From JBAJNL01 sp036881885 (GTDB lineage: Bacteria; Pseudomonadota; Alphaproteobacteria; Holosporales; Hepatobacteraceae), in assembly GCA_036881885.1 (NCBI GenBank), contig JBAJNL010000017.1, forward strand, positions 1-28,279: a stretch of DNA of 28,279 nucleotides, read 5' to 3'. This document shows positions 1-7,870 of the stretch, piece by piece. Both the position numbers and the translations under genes were made by a program. Under the pieces are notes generated by a model. The model made no database searches, was not told the DNA's origin, and worked only from the letters and a program-made list of their open reading frames with translations. Numbering within the stretch: position 1 is the first letter of the stretch; each line of letters starts with the position of its first letter.

Positions 1-180
1 AGGGCTGGCGCCTTCGCACTGCGGGGTCCCCGTCATCACCGGAAAATAGACCTGCGGGTACTGACTGACCGCCAGATAAAAATAAGCTACACATCCCAAG
101 ATAATGAGGATGATATTAAGCACCCACGCCAAAACGGGCCGATCAATAAAAATGTGCGCAAAGCAGTCTTTTTTCACCAT
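1..180 (-). CDS. RND-family efflux permease, N-terminal fragment
   Basis: The first 60 codons of a gene that runs off the left edge. The translation starts at the ATG complementary to 178-180 and reads MVKKDCFAHIFIDRPVLAWV, then a hydrophobic stretch and an SQYPQVYFP segment. This is the typical start of AcrB/MdtB-type inner-membrane drug/proton antiporters: a short cytoplasmic helix with FIxRPV, the first membrane helix, then the periplasmic xxQYPxxxxP turn. It begins 30 bases after the stop of the adaptor gene on the same strand, so the two are almost certainly co-transcribed and form the inner-membrane and periplasmic parts of one tripartite pump. Substrate cannot be told from this fragment. 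There is only a weak AAGAG-like ribosome site before the start. Confidence 0.85.
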   Translation of the reverse strand, partial: MVKKDCFAHIFIDRPVLAWVLNIILIILGCVAYFYLAVSQYPQVYFPVMTGTPQCEGASP

Positions 181-210
181 ACTCTTTTACCAACTCACTT
201 AAGGTTTTTC

Positions 211-1311
211 TTAATTGGTTTTGATTTGAACCGGCGCCCCATCGTGCAAGTTGATTTGCCCAACCGTGACAACCGTTTCTTGGTCTTGCAACCCATCTTT
301 CACCTCGACCATCCCGCGCTCGCGCACGCCTAAGGTAACTTCTTTTTTCACAGCGGTTTTATCAAGAATGGTGAACACATAGAACAGGTCGCCCTCTTGT
401 ATCAAAGAGGCTGCCGGAATCAACAAAGCTTTTTCTGATTTACCAAGATTCAGCGAGACGCGTGCAAACTGCCCCGGCCTTAAGCGATAGTCGGGGTTTG
501 GCAATGTTGCACGCACCTGCACACTGTGGGTGCCCACATGCGCTTTGCTGTCAATGGCTTCAATGATGGCCTCAAACGGCAAAACGTCGGTACCTTCAAT
601 CGTGACATCCACAATATCGCCAACGCTCATATATTTAAGCTGGGACTCGGGCACCGAAAAATCAACATACAAGGGATCAAGCACCAAAACTGTGGCAACC
701 TCTTGCGAGCGATTAATGGTCGCCCCTTCACTGACCTTTTTAAGGCCAATAATGCCATCAAAGGGCGCCAGAATCTTGGTTTGATCACGACGCACGCGGG
801 CAATTTCAACCTCGGCTTTGGCCACATCCCACTTTGATTTCTTTTCATCAAAGGCCGATTTTGAGACATACTTTTTCTCTAACAGCTTTTTTGTGCGATC
901 ATATTCATTGGTCGCAAGATTAAGACGCGCCTCGGCCTCGTGCAGTTGCGCACAAACAAGCCTGTCATCTAATTGCACAAGCAGGTCACCTCTTTTAACG
1001 GCACCCCCCTGTTGAAAGAAAACCTCGGCCACGCGGCCATCAATTTCGGGGAACAGTTGCACAATTTTAACGGCCGTTAAAGATCCGCTGGCTGATGTGC
1101 TACGTGTGATGGGCCCACGCTTTGTGGCCTCGACCTCAACAAGCACAGGCTGCAAAGACAACAGCGGCTTTTTGGCACGCGGCCAAAAGAAAAACGCAAG
1201 CAGCAACGCAACACACACTGCAATAAGCGATAAACCTACGCGCCCCTGAAAGGTGCGCCTATCTGTATAGTGCTTTAAAAGCTCGATCCACACCTTTAAA
1301 TGCTGGTTCAT
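211..1311 (-). CDS. RND efflux periplasmic adaptor subunit (HlyD/membrane-fusion family)
   Basis: A 366-aa membrane-fusion protein that would link the RND permease encoded just downstream to an outer-membrane channel. Residues about 26-43 form a single membrane anchor after a basic N-terminus. A barrel/lipoyl half follows (FPEIDGRVAEVFFQQGGAVKRG, split here by me for reading as FPEIDGRV then QQGGAVKRGD). Next comes an alpha-helical hairpin rich in Glu, Ala and Lys (about 120-175), then the second lipoyl half ILAPFDGIIG and a beta-barrel with LRPGQFARV near 280. Length is normal for the family. There is no lipobox, so it is held by the N-terminal helix rather than lipidated. No outer-membrane channel gene lies in the window. 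The family assignment is firm; the transported compound is unknown. Confidence 0.9.
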   Translation of the reverse strand: MNQHLKVWIELLKHYTDRRTFQGRVGLSLIAVCVALLLAFFFWPRAKKPLLSLQPVLVEVEATKRGPITRSTSASGSLTAVKIVQLFPEIDGRVAEVFFQQGGAVKRGDLLVQLDDRLVCAQLHEAEARLNLATNEYDRTKKLLEKKYVSKSAFDEKKSKWDVAKAEVEIARVRRDQTKILAPFDGIIGLKKVSEGATINRSQEVATVLVLDPLYVDFSVPESQLKYMSVGDIVDVTIEGTDVLPFEAIIEAIDSKAHVGTHSVQVRATLPNPDYRLRPGQFARVSLNLGKSEKALLIPAASLIQEGDLFYVFTILDKTAVKKEVTLGVRERGMVEVKDGLQDQETVVTVGQINLHDGAPVQIKTN

Positions 1312-1455
1312 AAAGACCCCACAACTTTGACCACATCAACCTCCCCAAAGAGAAACCTATCGATTTTGCCCTTACCAAAACTTATAGTAGGCTAAATCGT
1401 AACACCAAGCCAGTTCCTTTAAAAGAAGTATAAGTTTTAACGAAAAGATGCCCCT

Positions 1456-2043
1456 ATGCTGAACCCTATCTTACAATCTCGCTTTTTTCTCAGAACCTTT
1501 CTTATCGCCGCTTTCACATGCCTTGCAGGGTGCACCACACAAACTTTTGACACAAAGCCGGGCTTGCAAAGCTTGAACAAAGAGCCCCTACCTTTAAACA
1601 CAGGCCTCATCGAAGTGCGCCTGCCGCCCAAAACGCCCATAACTGCACAAAGCCTGTCCATTGACCCCGAGCCAGGCATCATGGTCTCACAATGGATTAC
1701 CGACCGTTTTTATGCCAAAGGCGGCAAAGGAAAGTTTATTTTTGTGATTGAAAAAGCCACCATTATTGAAAGACCCGTCACTTTACAAAAAACAGGTCTT
1801 TTTCAAGACGAAAAAGTGTGTTACGAAGCCATTGTGGTGCTTAAACTTTTGCAAGAGAACGCACAAAAGAAAAACGGTGAAGGCGTGCGCCTGACTGTAA
1901 AAACAAGGCAAATTGTGGCCAATACACTCACGCTTTATCAACGCAAAGCCCTGTGGGTCAGCCTTCTTGAGAAAACACTGGACAAACTGGATGATGACTT
2001 AACACACGCCATGGTTCTGAAAAACCCCTTGTGTTTATCCTAA
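1456..2043 (+). CDS. Small putative lipoprotein of unknown function
   Basis: A 195-aa protein with a lipoprotein signal peptide: a basic start, a hydrophobic run, and the lipobox LAGC with Cys at residue 26. The mature part is a compact mixed domain with no motif I recognise. Segments such as GIMVSQWITDRFYAKGGKGK, FIFVIEKATI and the C-terminal LLEKTLDKLDDDL helix resemble the small uncharacterised lipoproteins common in alphaproteobacteria. No strong ribosome site precedes the ATG. It is transcribed away from the efflux operon and toward tRNA-Leu, so it may share a transcript with the tRNA, although 134 bases separate them. Coding appears genuine from the signal peptide and from the absence of a competing reading frame. 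Function not assigned. Confidence 0.7.
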   Translation: MLNPILQSRFFLRTFLIAAFTCLAGCTTQTFDTKPGLQSLNKEPLPLNTGLIEVRLPPKTPITAQSLSIDPEPGIMVSQWITDRFYAKGGKGKFIFVIEKATIIERPVTLQKTGLFQDEKVCYEAIVVLKLLQENAQKKNGEGVRLTVKTRQIVANTLTLYQRKALWVSLLEKTLDKLDDDLTHAMVLKNPLCLS

Positions 2044-2093
2044 ACTTTACAAAGCGCAGTATAAAATATTGTTTTGCGCACACAGCGAGAGCG

Positions 2094-2121
2094 TTTACAA
2101 AGCACACAAAGTCAGTGTACC
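2094..2121 (+). promoter_or_regulatory. Weak candidate promoter for tRNA-Leu
   Basis: TTTACA at 2094-2099, a 16-base spacer and TGTACC at 2116-2121, about 57 bases before the tRNA. The -35 box is good and the -10 box poor, so this is a guess from spacing only. Confidence 0.25.
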
Positions 2122-2177
2122 TTGTATGCATGTCGTCTTTGCACACGGCTGTTGGGTTTGGGTGCAAGGATCAACAA

Positions 2178-2264
2178 GCGGTCGTGGCGGAATTGGTAGA
2201 CGCGCAGCGTTGAGGTCGCTGTGGAGGAAACTCTGTGGAAGTTCGAGTCTTCTCGACCGCACCA
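2178..2264 (+). tRNA. tRNA-Leu (anticodon GAG)
   Basis: An 87-base tRNA of the long-variable-arm class. The acceptor stem GCGGTCG (2178-2184) pairs perfectly with CGACCGC (2254-2260), followed by A and an encoded CCA. The D-arm has the usual GGTAGAC, the anticodon stem is CAGCG/CGCTG around loop TTGAGGT, giving anticodon GAG (reads CUC and CUU), and the T-arm carries TTCGAGT. The extended variable arm between them fits leucine. The next gene starts 17 bases downstream. An open reading frame that overlaps the tRNA is only an upstream extension of the malic enzyme frame. Confidence 0.97.
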
Positions 2265-2280
2265 CCCCAAGGGAGCACAC

Positions 2281-3570
2281 GTGAAAGAAACAGATCCAAA
2301 ACAAAATACTCTTGAGCAAGAAGCCCTCTTGTATCACGCACACCCGACCCCCGGAAAATTTGAGATCACCCCCACAAAGCCTCTTCAAACACAAAAAGAT
2401 CTTTCGCTGGCCTATTCACCCGGTGTGGCCGCCGCCTCAACAGCCATTGCAGACAACGCAGACAAAGCCTTTGAGCTGACGGGCCGCGGCAACCTTGTGG
2501 GCATTATCTCGAATGGCACAGCCGTTTTGGGCCTTGGTAACATTGGCCCCTTGGCGTCCAAACCCGTGATGGAAGGCAAAGCCGTTTTATTTAAGAAATT
2601 TGCCGGCATTAATGTGTTTGATATTGAACTAGACGCGACAGATCCCCATCAAATGGCTGAACACATCGCAGCCATCGCCCCCACTTTTGGCGGCATTAAC
2701 CTTGAGGATATTAAAGCGCCCGAGTGCTTTGAAGTTGAAGCCTTGCTGAAAGAGCGCCTTTCGATACCCATTTTTCATGACGACCAACACGGCACCGCCA
2801 TTGTGGTGACAGCGGCCATGCAAAACGGTCTTTCGCTTGCGGGCAAACGTCTTGAAGACATCAAACTTGTGGTCAGTGGCGCCGGCGCTGCGGCCATTGC
2901 CTGCCTTAAACTTTTAACAGCTTATGGTGTGCCCAAAAGCAACATTTGGGTTTTCGACAGCCACGGCCTTGTCACGCGTGATCGCACTGACCTTGACAGC
3001 CACAAGGCAGCTTTTGCCCAAGGTGGCAGCGCATGCACGCTGAAAGAGGCCTTGCATGACGCAGATGTGTTTTTGGGTCTGTCGGCCGCCGGTGTGCTGT
3101 CAGCAGACATGATTCAACCGATGGCGAAAGATCCGCTGATCTTTGGCCTTGCCAACCCAACGCCCGAGATTATGCCCGAGGTCGCACAAAAAGCCAGGCC
3201 TGACGCCATTTTAGCTACAGGACGATCCGACTATCCCAATCAGGTGAACAATGTGTTGTGCTTTCCCTATATTTTTAGAGGCGCCCTTGACGTTGGTGCC
3301 ACCGCTATTAATGATGCCATGAAAAAGGCCTGCGTTCAGGCCATTTGCGATTTGGCGAAAGAAGCACCCACCGAAACCGTTAAAAAAGCCTATGCAGGCG
3401 ATATTCACGCCTTTGGCCCGTTGCACATTTTGCCCAAACCTTTTGACGAGCGCCTTTTAACGCGCCTTGCCCCCAGCGTTGCCAAAGCCGCCATGGAAAC
3501 GGGTGTTGCCACCCGCCCCATCAAAGATTGGAATGCTTACAGCGCAAGACTGCACAAGCTTTTCGCTTAG
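2281..3570 (+). CDS. Malic enzyme (NAD(P)-dependent, short form)
   Basis: Converts malate to pyruvate and CO2 with reduction of NAD or NADP, feeding pyruvate or reducing power from C4 acids. I place the start at GTG 2281 because AAGGGAG lies five bases upstream and because the longer in-frame ATG-less extension would run into tRNA-Leu. The 429-aa protein has SPGVA near 46, the family signature FHDDQHGTAIV at 165-175, the dinucleotide-binding segment VVSGAGAAAI near 197-206 and LANPTPEIMPE. It ends soon after the catalytic part. Many alphaproteobacterial MaeB-type enzymes are about 750 aa, with a C-terminal phosphotransacetylase-like domain that is absent here, so this one is closer in size to the ~400-aa bacterial type. 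Cofactor preference cannot be read safely. Confidence 0.93.
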   Translation: MKETDPKQNTLEQEALLYHAHPTPGKFEITPTKPLQTQKDLSLAYSPGVAAASTAIADNADKAFELTGRGNLVGIISNGTAVLGLGNIGPLASKPVMEGKAVLFKKFAGINVFDIELDATDPHQMAEHIAAIAPTFGGINLEDIKAPECFEVEALLKERLSIPIFHDDQHGTAIVVTAAMQNGLSLAGKRLEDIKLVVSGAGAAAIACLKLLTAYGVPKSNIWVFDSHGLVTRDRTDLDSHKAAFAQGGSACTLKEALHDADVFLGLSAAGVLSADMIQPMAKDPLIFGLANPTPEIMPEVAQKARPDAILATGRSDYPNQVNNVLCFPYIFRGALDVGATAINDAMKKACVQAICDLAKEAPTETVKKAYAGDIHAFGPLHILPKPFDERLLTRLAPSVAKAAMETGVATRPIKDWNAYSARLHKLFA

Positions 3571-3619
3571 AAACGCCCAAAAGGTATCTTAGTCTGTATA
3601 TAAGCAGAGCCAGTTTTCC

Positions 3620-4204
3620 TCACTCATATTGGTTTCGGAAACGACGCATGGCCTGCGATTGTTGTTCCATATCTGTCATTTGATCAATCAGTTTTGCGGC
3701 ATCATCTTTGCGATACTCCTTAAGCGCCTTATCAAACCGCTTTTGTAAATCCGAATCTCCTGTTCCGGAAGCATAGCTACCGACATTCCTTGACGCAGGA
3801 GGTGGAGAGTGCACACCATACGTTTTTTTATAGGAAGCCACTACCTCTGCTTTTCGATCACCTTCTGGCATTTTGTCTATGACCTCTCTTGTATTAGCTG
3901 CATTGTCTGCTATTGCAGCATTGTGTGCTTTTTGAGCACCTCCTTCAAAAACACCCAAGCGCTTATTCTCGTCAAACGTTCGTTGCAACTCTTCTTTTCG
4001 CTTTGGATTCTTTTCTTTTGCAATAATGCGTTGTACGGCATCTGCATCACGCTTCTTATACGCCTTCTTTAAAGCTTGTTTTTGCTTCCTGTTATTCCAC
4101 TTCTTTTTGGCCCACGTCCAGGGAGAGTCCCACGCTTTTAAAGGGGCGCTTTCAATCAGTGAAAAAGCACAGATACAACACAGCAGTCTTAACGTTTTTT
4201 TCAT
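3620..4204 (-). CDS. Secreted basic protein with three degenerate ~35-aa helical repeats
   Basis: A 194-aa protein I do not recognise. It has a signal peptide (about residues 1-24, likely cut after LKA). After a Trp/Lys-rich segment come three units that align by eye: about 46-80, 95-130 and 159-194. Each has a D/N-A-rich first helix, a central hydrophobic pair followed by D/A-K/Q-M/E, a polar turn and a second amphipathic helix ending near Tyr/Asn. The pattern recalls TPR/PPR-like helix pairs but is too divergent to name. A Ser/Pro/Gly-rich linker separates units 2 and 3. It lies in the same direction and directly after rnc, where era often sits in alphaproteobacteria. No good ribosome site is visible before the ATG. 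Probably periplasmic or exported. Confidence 0.6.
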   Translation of the reverse strand: MKKTLRLLCCICAFSLIESAPLKAWDSPWTWAKKKWNNRKQKQALKKAYKKRDADAVQRIIAKEKNPKRKEELQRTFDENKRLGVFEGGAQKAHNAAIADNAANTREVIDKMPEGDRKAEVVASYKKTYGVHSPPPASRNVGSYASGTGDSDLQKRFDKALKEYRKDDAAKLIDQMTDMEQQSQAMRRFRNQYE

Positions 4205-4270
4205 TACACATAACCCAAAAAATAAATATCAATCTTAAAGGTGGCAAAAAACAGACCAAAAAAAGATTTT

Positions 4271-4951
4271 TTAAACTTTTTTTTCAAGCAGTCTTAACAT
4301 TTTTTGTGCAGCCACCTCTTCAGCTTTGCGGCGCGAGGTCCCTGTGCCTTGGCATGCAGCCGGCGCACCTTTGGCCTCAATACGCAGTAAAATCGTGATA
4401 AGGGGGGCATGATCTGGCCCCTTTGACGAGACCAGCTCATAAACCGGCAGCACGCCATAGTGTTTTTGCACCACCTCTTGTAACGCCGATTTGCTGTGCG
4501 GCGTGGGCGCGCCTTGCGCCTTTATAAGAGGTGCCCACCATGCTTCAACAAGCAAACGGGTTTTTTGCATGCCGGCATCAAGGAACAAGGCCGCAATCAG
4601 CCCCTCGATCGCATCGCTTAAAATTTTTTGGGCCACACCGCCTTGCAACGCGCGCCTGTCAAAAACCATATCTTTTTGCACATCAAGGGCTTTGGCCACT
4701 TGATACAGCGCTTTGCGATCAACCAGTTGGCTGAAACGCAGCGCAAGGTTGCGCTCGTCATCAAAGGGGTACAGCTTGTAAAGCTTTTGGCTGATGATAA
4801 AACCCAAAACACGATCGCCAAAAAATTCAAGACGCTCAAAGGGTGAAGGCTTGGTATGAGGATCACAGCTTTTGTGCGTCAGGGCTTGCTTTAAAAGGGC
4901 CTGCTTTTTAAAAGCATACCCCAAGCGTTTTTCAAAGGCAGCAAAAGACAT
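4271..4951 (-). CDS. rnc: Ribonuclease III
   Basis: A double-strand-specific endoribonuclease for rRNA precursor and mRNA processing. The frame is open upstream to a GTG at 4975, but I choose the ATG at 4951, which has AAGGGA nine bases upstream, giving 226 aa. The N-terminal nuclease domain carries the signature FERLEFFGDRVLG (about 38-50) with Glu39, Glu42 and Asp46, and the second metal pair Asp113 and Glu116 in LSDAIEG. The usual Asn before ERLEF is Phe here, a change outside the catalytic acids. Residues about 152-226 form the double-stranded RNA-binding domain, ending with an Ala/Lys-rich helix (RRKAEEVAAQKML). It follows lepB with 47 bases between, the usual alphaproteobacterial order, but era does not follow it. 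Confidence 0.95.
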   Translation of the reverse strand: MSFAAFEKRLGYAFKKQALLKQALTHKSCDPHTKPSPFERLEFFGDRVLGFIISQKLYKLYPFDDERNLALRFSQLVDRKALYQVAKALDVQKDMVFDRRALQGGVAQKILSDAIEGLIAALFLDAGMQKTRLLVEAWWAPLIKAQGAPTPHSKSALQEVVQKHYGVLPVYELVSSKGPDHAPLITILLRIEAKGAPAACQGTGTSRRKAEEVAAQKMLRLLEKKV

Positions 4952-4998
4952 GGCAATGTATCCCTTTTCAAACACTGGCTCACGTGCTTTTTAAAAGA

Positions 4999-5778
4999 TT
5001 AGCTAATCAAATTAAAAAAGCGCGCAAAGCGTGTGGCAACAGGCCACTTCCAGAACATCCACCAAGAGGCGCGCCCATCTGTTGAAAAGAAAATAATCCA
5101 GGGCTTGCCGATCAATGTGTCATAAGGAATATAACCAATCGCGTGCAACGCGCGGCTATCAAGCGAGCCATCACGGTTATCACCCACCACAAAATAGTGG
5201 TTTGAAGGCACCTTATAAACCGGCGTGTTATCAAAAACGCAAGAACCAAAGGGCTGTTGCTTCACAATGGGGTGTTTGACGCCGCCAGGCAGTGTTTCTT
5301 CATACAAAATGCCCTTGACCACGCGCCCGCCCTCGTCTGCACGTTTTTCATAGGGACCAATCTTACGCAGGGTGGCCGCCTGCCCGTTGATATATAAAAT
5401 ACCTTGCCTCATCTGCACCGTGTCACCAGGCATACCCACCAAACGTTTGACATAATCCATTTTAGGATTACTTGTGGGCCTGAAGACAACCACATCACCG
5501 CGCTTGGGTTTTTGAAAGTCAAAAAGGCGCCCCCTGAGGCCAGGCAATTTATATCCAAAAGGAATGGTGTATTTTGAGTAGCCAAAACTAAAGCATGAGA
5601 CAAAAAGATAGTCACCCACCAGCAATGTTGGAATCATGGACCCTGATGGAATCACAAAAGGGCTAAACAGCAAAAAGCGAATCAAAAGCGCAAGAAGTGC
5701 CGCATAGGCCAGTGATTTTACTGACTCTTTAATATTTTGAAAAGAGGTGTCAGTGGACACTTTACGACTTTGCATCAT
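4999..5778 (-). CDS. lepB: Signal peptidase I
   Basis: A 259-aa membrane protease that removes signal peptides from exported proteins, here relevant to the many secreted proteins nearby. One membrane helix spans about residues 22-40. The catalytic Ser is in PSGSM (Ser47) and the general-base Lys in DYVKRLVGMPGD (Lys111). The later box VGDNRDGSLDSR is also intact. The start ATG overlaps the stop codon of acpS by four bases (ATGA), so the two are translationally coupled. A second ATG follows immediately and could equally be used. Sequence and gene order are typical for the family. Confidence 0.96.
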   Translation of the reverse strand: MMQSRKVSTDTSFQNIKESVKSLAYAALLALLIRFLLFSPFVIPSGSMIPTLLVGDYLFVSCFSFGYSKYTIPFGYKLPGLRGRLFDFQKPKRGDVVVFRPTSNPKMDYVKRLVGMPGDTVQMRQGILYINGQAATLRKIGPYEKRADEGGRVVKGILYEETLPGGVKHPIVKQQPFGSCVFDNTPVYKVPSNHYFVVGDNRDGSLDSRALHAIGYIPYDTLIGKPWIIFFSTDGRASWWMFWKWPVATRFARFFNLIS

Positions 5779-6161
5779 ACCCTTGAAAGAATCACAAACG
5801 CTTGAACATAAGGGTACTCATCTGAAAGGCTTAAGTCCAATTTTATTTCACTTGGCGCTATTTTACCGCCCCAAATCTTGTCCACCGCTTGGGGTGACAA
5901 GAAAATTTGCGGTGCCGCCTTTTGGCCATGTTTAATTGTTATGTCTTGAAACGAAAGAAAACGCCCAATCCCCACGCCACAAGCTTTTGAACAGGCCTCT
6001 TTTGCGGCAAAGCGCTTGGCCATCGACGTTGGTGTTTTGGCACGCGGATCTTTTTTTTCATCTAAAGACAAAAGGCGTTCGGCAAAACGATTGGGAAAAC
6101 GCCTGACAGCTTTTTCAATACGACGCATATCTAAAAGATCGCAGCCTATACCCAAAATCAT
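5775..6161 (-). CDS. acpS: Holo-[acyl-carrier-protein] synthase
   Basis: Transfers the 4'-phosphopantetheine arm of CoA to a serine of acyl carrier protein, activating it for fatty acid synthesis. The 128-aa protein has the N-terminal metal-binding box GIGCDLLDMRRI with Asp8, the second box KRFAAKEACSKACG with Glu55, and the C-terminal strand LSLSDEYPYVQAFVIL. The equivalent of the usual SLSHD is SLSDE. Length is normal for the group I trimeric enzyme. It is the first gene of the acpS-lepB-rnc unit; pdxJ, which often precedes it, is not present in the adjacent 620 bases. Confidence 0.95.
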   Translation of the reverse strand: MILGIGCDLLDMRRIEKAVRRFPNRFAERLLSLDEKKDPRAKTPTSMAKRFAAKEACSKACGVGIGRFLSFQDITIKHGQKAAPQIFLSPQAVDKIWGGKIAPSEIKLDLSLSDEYPYVQAFVILSRV

Positions 6162-6783
6162 TCAACACACAACATTTTTGCAGTCCTTCAGCACAGCATA
6201 CACTGAGACACCATAAAAAAAAACAACACAAAGCGGCCATACACATGCCTCTTTTCACATTTTTAGGATACAAAAGACGAAATTTTTGCTAGGTTAAGCG
6301 TCTTATTTTCTTTGAAAAAGTTTTGCCTTGTGTAAAAAGGAAGCCAAAAAAGGAGTTTTTGTAACCACTTTGCCTATCATACGCTATAAAAAAATCGCCA
6401 TACTGGCTGTATACGTTTGTTGCTACACCCTGTTTGTGGGCAGAAACCACTTTGTGGCATTTTGCCAAAAACCAGACACACCCTTAGCCCCAAAGACATC
6501 ATTTGGGCGCCTTCAGGCACAAAAAGCAGCGCACAAACGCTTGACGTTGTGGTGCCTTCAAAACCTTAGCAGTAAAAAACTGATTAGATTTTCCTCTTTA
6601 TTCACCGGCGTGGCACACTTTAACCGTGGCACGCTGGACAGAAGGGCAACCCCTTATGCAAAACACTTTCTAGATCTTTTTAGGCCCGGATTGCTTTTAA
6701 AGCATCACCCCCACAGATGGACTGACAAAGGACTGTCGCGGCCGTCTCACTTGTTGCACACTGTGCAAATACAACACACGCTT
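6162..6783. other. 622-base gap without a convincing gene
   Basis: Between divergent-looking neighbours acpS and trxB, both on the minus strand. The plus strand holds an open frame from TTG 6328 to 6957 with a possible hydrophobic segment near its start (IAILAVYVCCYTLFVG), but it has no recognisable domain and overlaps the 3' end of trxB by 174 bases antisense. I regard it as doubtful. No tRNA, 6S, SRP or tmRNA hallmark was seen. The segment could be a decayed gene or regulatory space. Confidence 0.4.
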
Positions 6784-7716
6784 TTATTCTATTTGAGCCA
6801 AGTATCGCTCAGCATCCAGGGCAGCCATGCACCCTTGGCCTGCAGCTGTAATCGCTTGCCTGTACACCTTGTCACGTACATCACCCGCTGTGAAAACGCC
6901 CTCAACTTCTGTCAGCATACCTGGCTCTTGCCCCACAATGTAACCCTCGCTATCTAGCACCAGCTGGCCTTTTAAAAAACCTGTGTTGGGCGTATGGCCA
7001 ATGGCTACAAAAAGACCATCCACGGCAAGCGCCCGCGTTGAGGCATCTTGTGTGTTTTTTAAATGCACGGTTTGCACCTTTTTAAAGGGCTTTTCTTGCC
7101 CTTCTATGGTATCCACCACACAGTTCCACAAAACCTCTATTTTATTATGCGCCAAAAGACGTTTTTGCAGCACATGATCAGCACGCAGTTGGTCACGTCT
7201 GTGAATCAAATAAACCTTTTTGGCGTGGTGCGTTAAAAACAGCGCTTCTTCAACCGCTGTGTTGCCACCGCCCACCACCGCAACTGTTTTCTCTTTAAAA
7301 AACGGCCCATCACACGTTGCACACGCCGACACACCAAACCCACGAAATTTTTCTTCCGAAGGCAGCCCCAACCACTTGGCTTGAGCGCCTGTTGCTATAA
7401 TAACCGCTTTGGTGGTGTAGCTGTCTTTAGCACCTTGCAAAAGATGGTTTTGCGCTTGGAACGTGGCCTTTTGCACAAAATCACTGATAAAGCGAACGCC
7501 CACCGCTTTGGCATGTGCTTCCATATTTTTCATCAAGTCGGGCCCTTGCACCGTGGTAAGACCGGGCCAGTTTTCAACTTCTGTGGTGATCATCAACTGC
7601 CCGCCTGGCTCGGACCCTTTAATCAGCAAGGGATCAAGGCCAGCACGCGCTGCATAAATGCCCGCCGTATAGCCCGCTGGACCCGACCCTATAATAATCA
7701 AAGTTTCACGGACCAT
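6784..7716 (-). CDS. trxB: Thioredoxin reductase
   Basis: An FAD enzyme that passes electrons from NADPH to thioredoxin in the cytoplasm. The 310-aa sequence has the N-terminal FAD site GSGPAGYTAGIYAARAG (from about 10), the redox-active pair in CATCDG (Cys132 and Cys135), the NADPH site VVGGGNTAVEEA (about 147-158) and the C-terminal FAD-contacting GVFTAGDVRDKVYRQ. Length and domain order are standard. It is divergent from dnaX, with about 150 bases between the two starts. Confidence 0.96.
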   Translation of the reverse strand: MVRETLIIIGSGPAGYTAGIYAARAGLDPLLIKGSEPGGQLMITTEVENWPGLTTVQGPDLMKNMEAHAKAVGVRFISDFVQKATFQAQNHLLQGAKDSYTTKAVIIATGAQAKWLGLPSEEKFRGFGVSACATCDGPFFKEKTVAVVGGGNTAVEEALFLTHHAKKVYLIHRRDQLRADHVLQKRLLAHNKIEVLWNCVVDTIEGQEKPFKKVQTVHLKNTQDASTRALAVDGLFVAIGHTPNTGFLKGQLVLDSEGYIVGQEPGMLTEVEGVFTAGDVRDKVYRQAITAAGQGCMAALDAERYLAQIE

Positions 7717-7870
7717 TTTGAACGTCTCACCTTTATCTGAATTTTTTTCAATCTATCAGATCGCGCCCCAAAGGCCCAGACACTTGATCAGACACTTCTT
7801 GGCCTTTCTTTTTATGAATCTGTTCGTTAGATTAAAGAGGACCTTTTGTGGCAAGCGGACCCTTGTAAAG

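Noticed and set aside
6328..6957. 209-aa frame over the acpS-trxB gap
   Set aside because: Overlaps trxB antisense by 174 bases, TTG start, no domain. Left as doubtful and described under the gap entry.
7717..7870. Possible SRP RNA upstream of dnaX
   Set aside because: 4.5S RNA often lies near dnaX, but the conserved GGAAGCAGCC-type loop is not present here.
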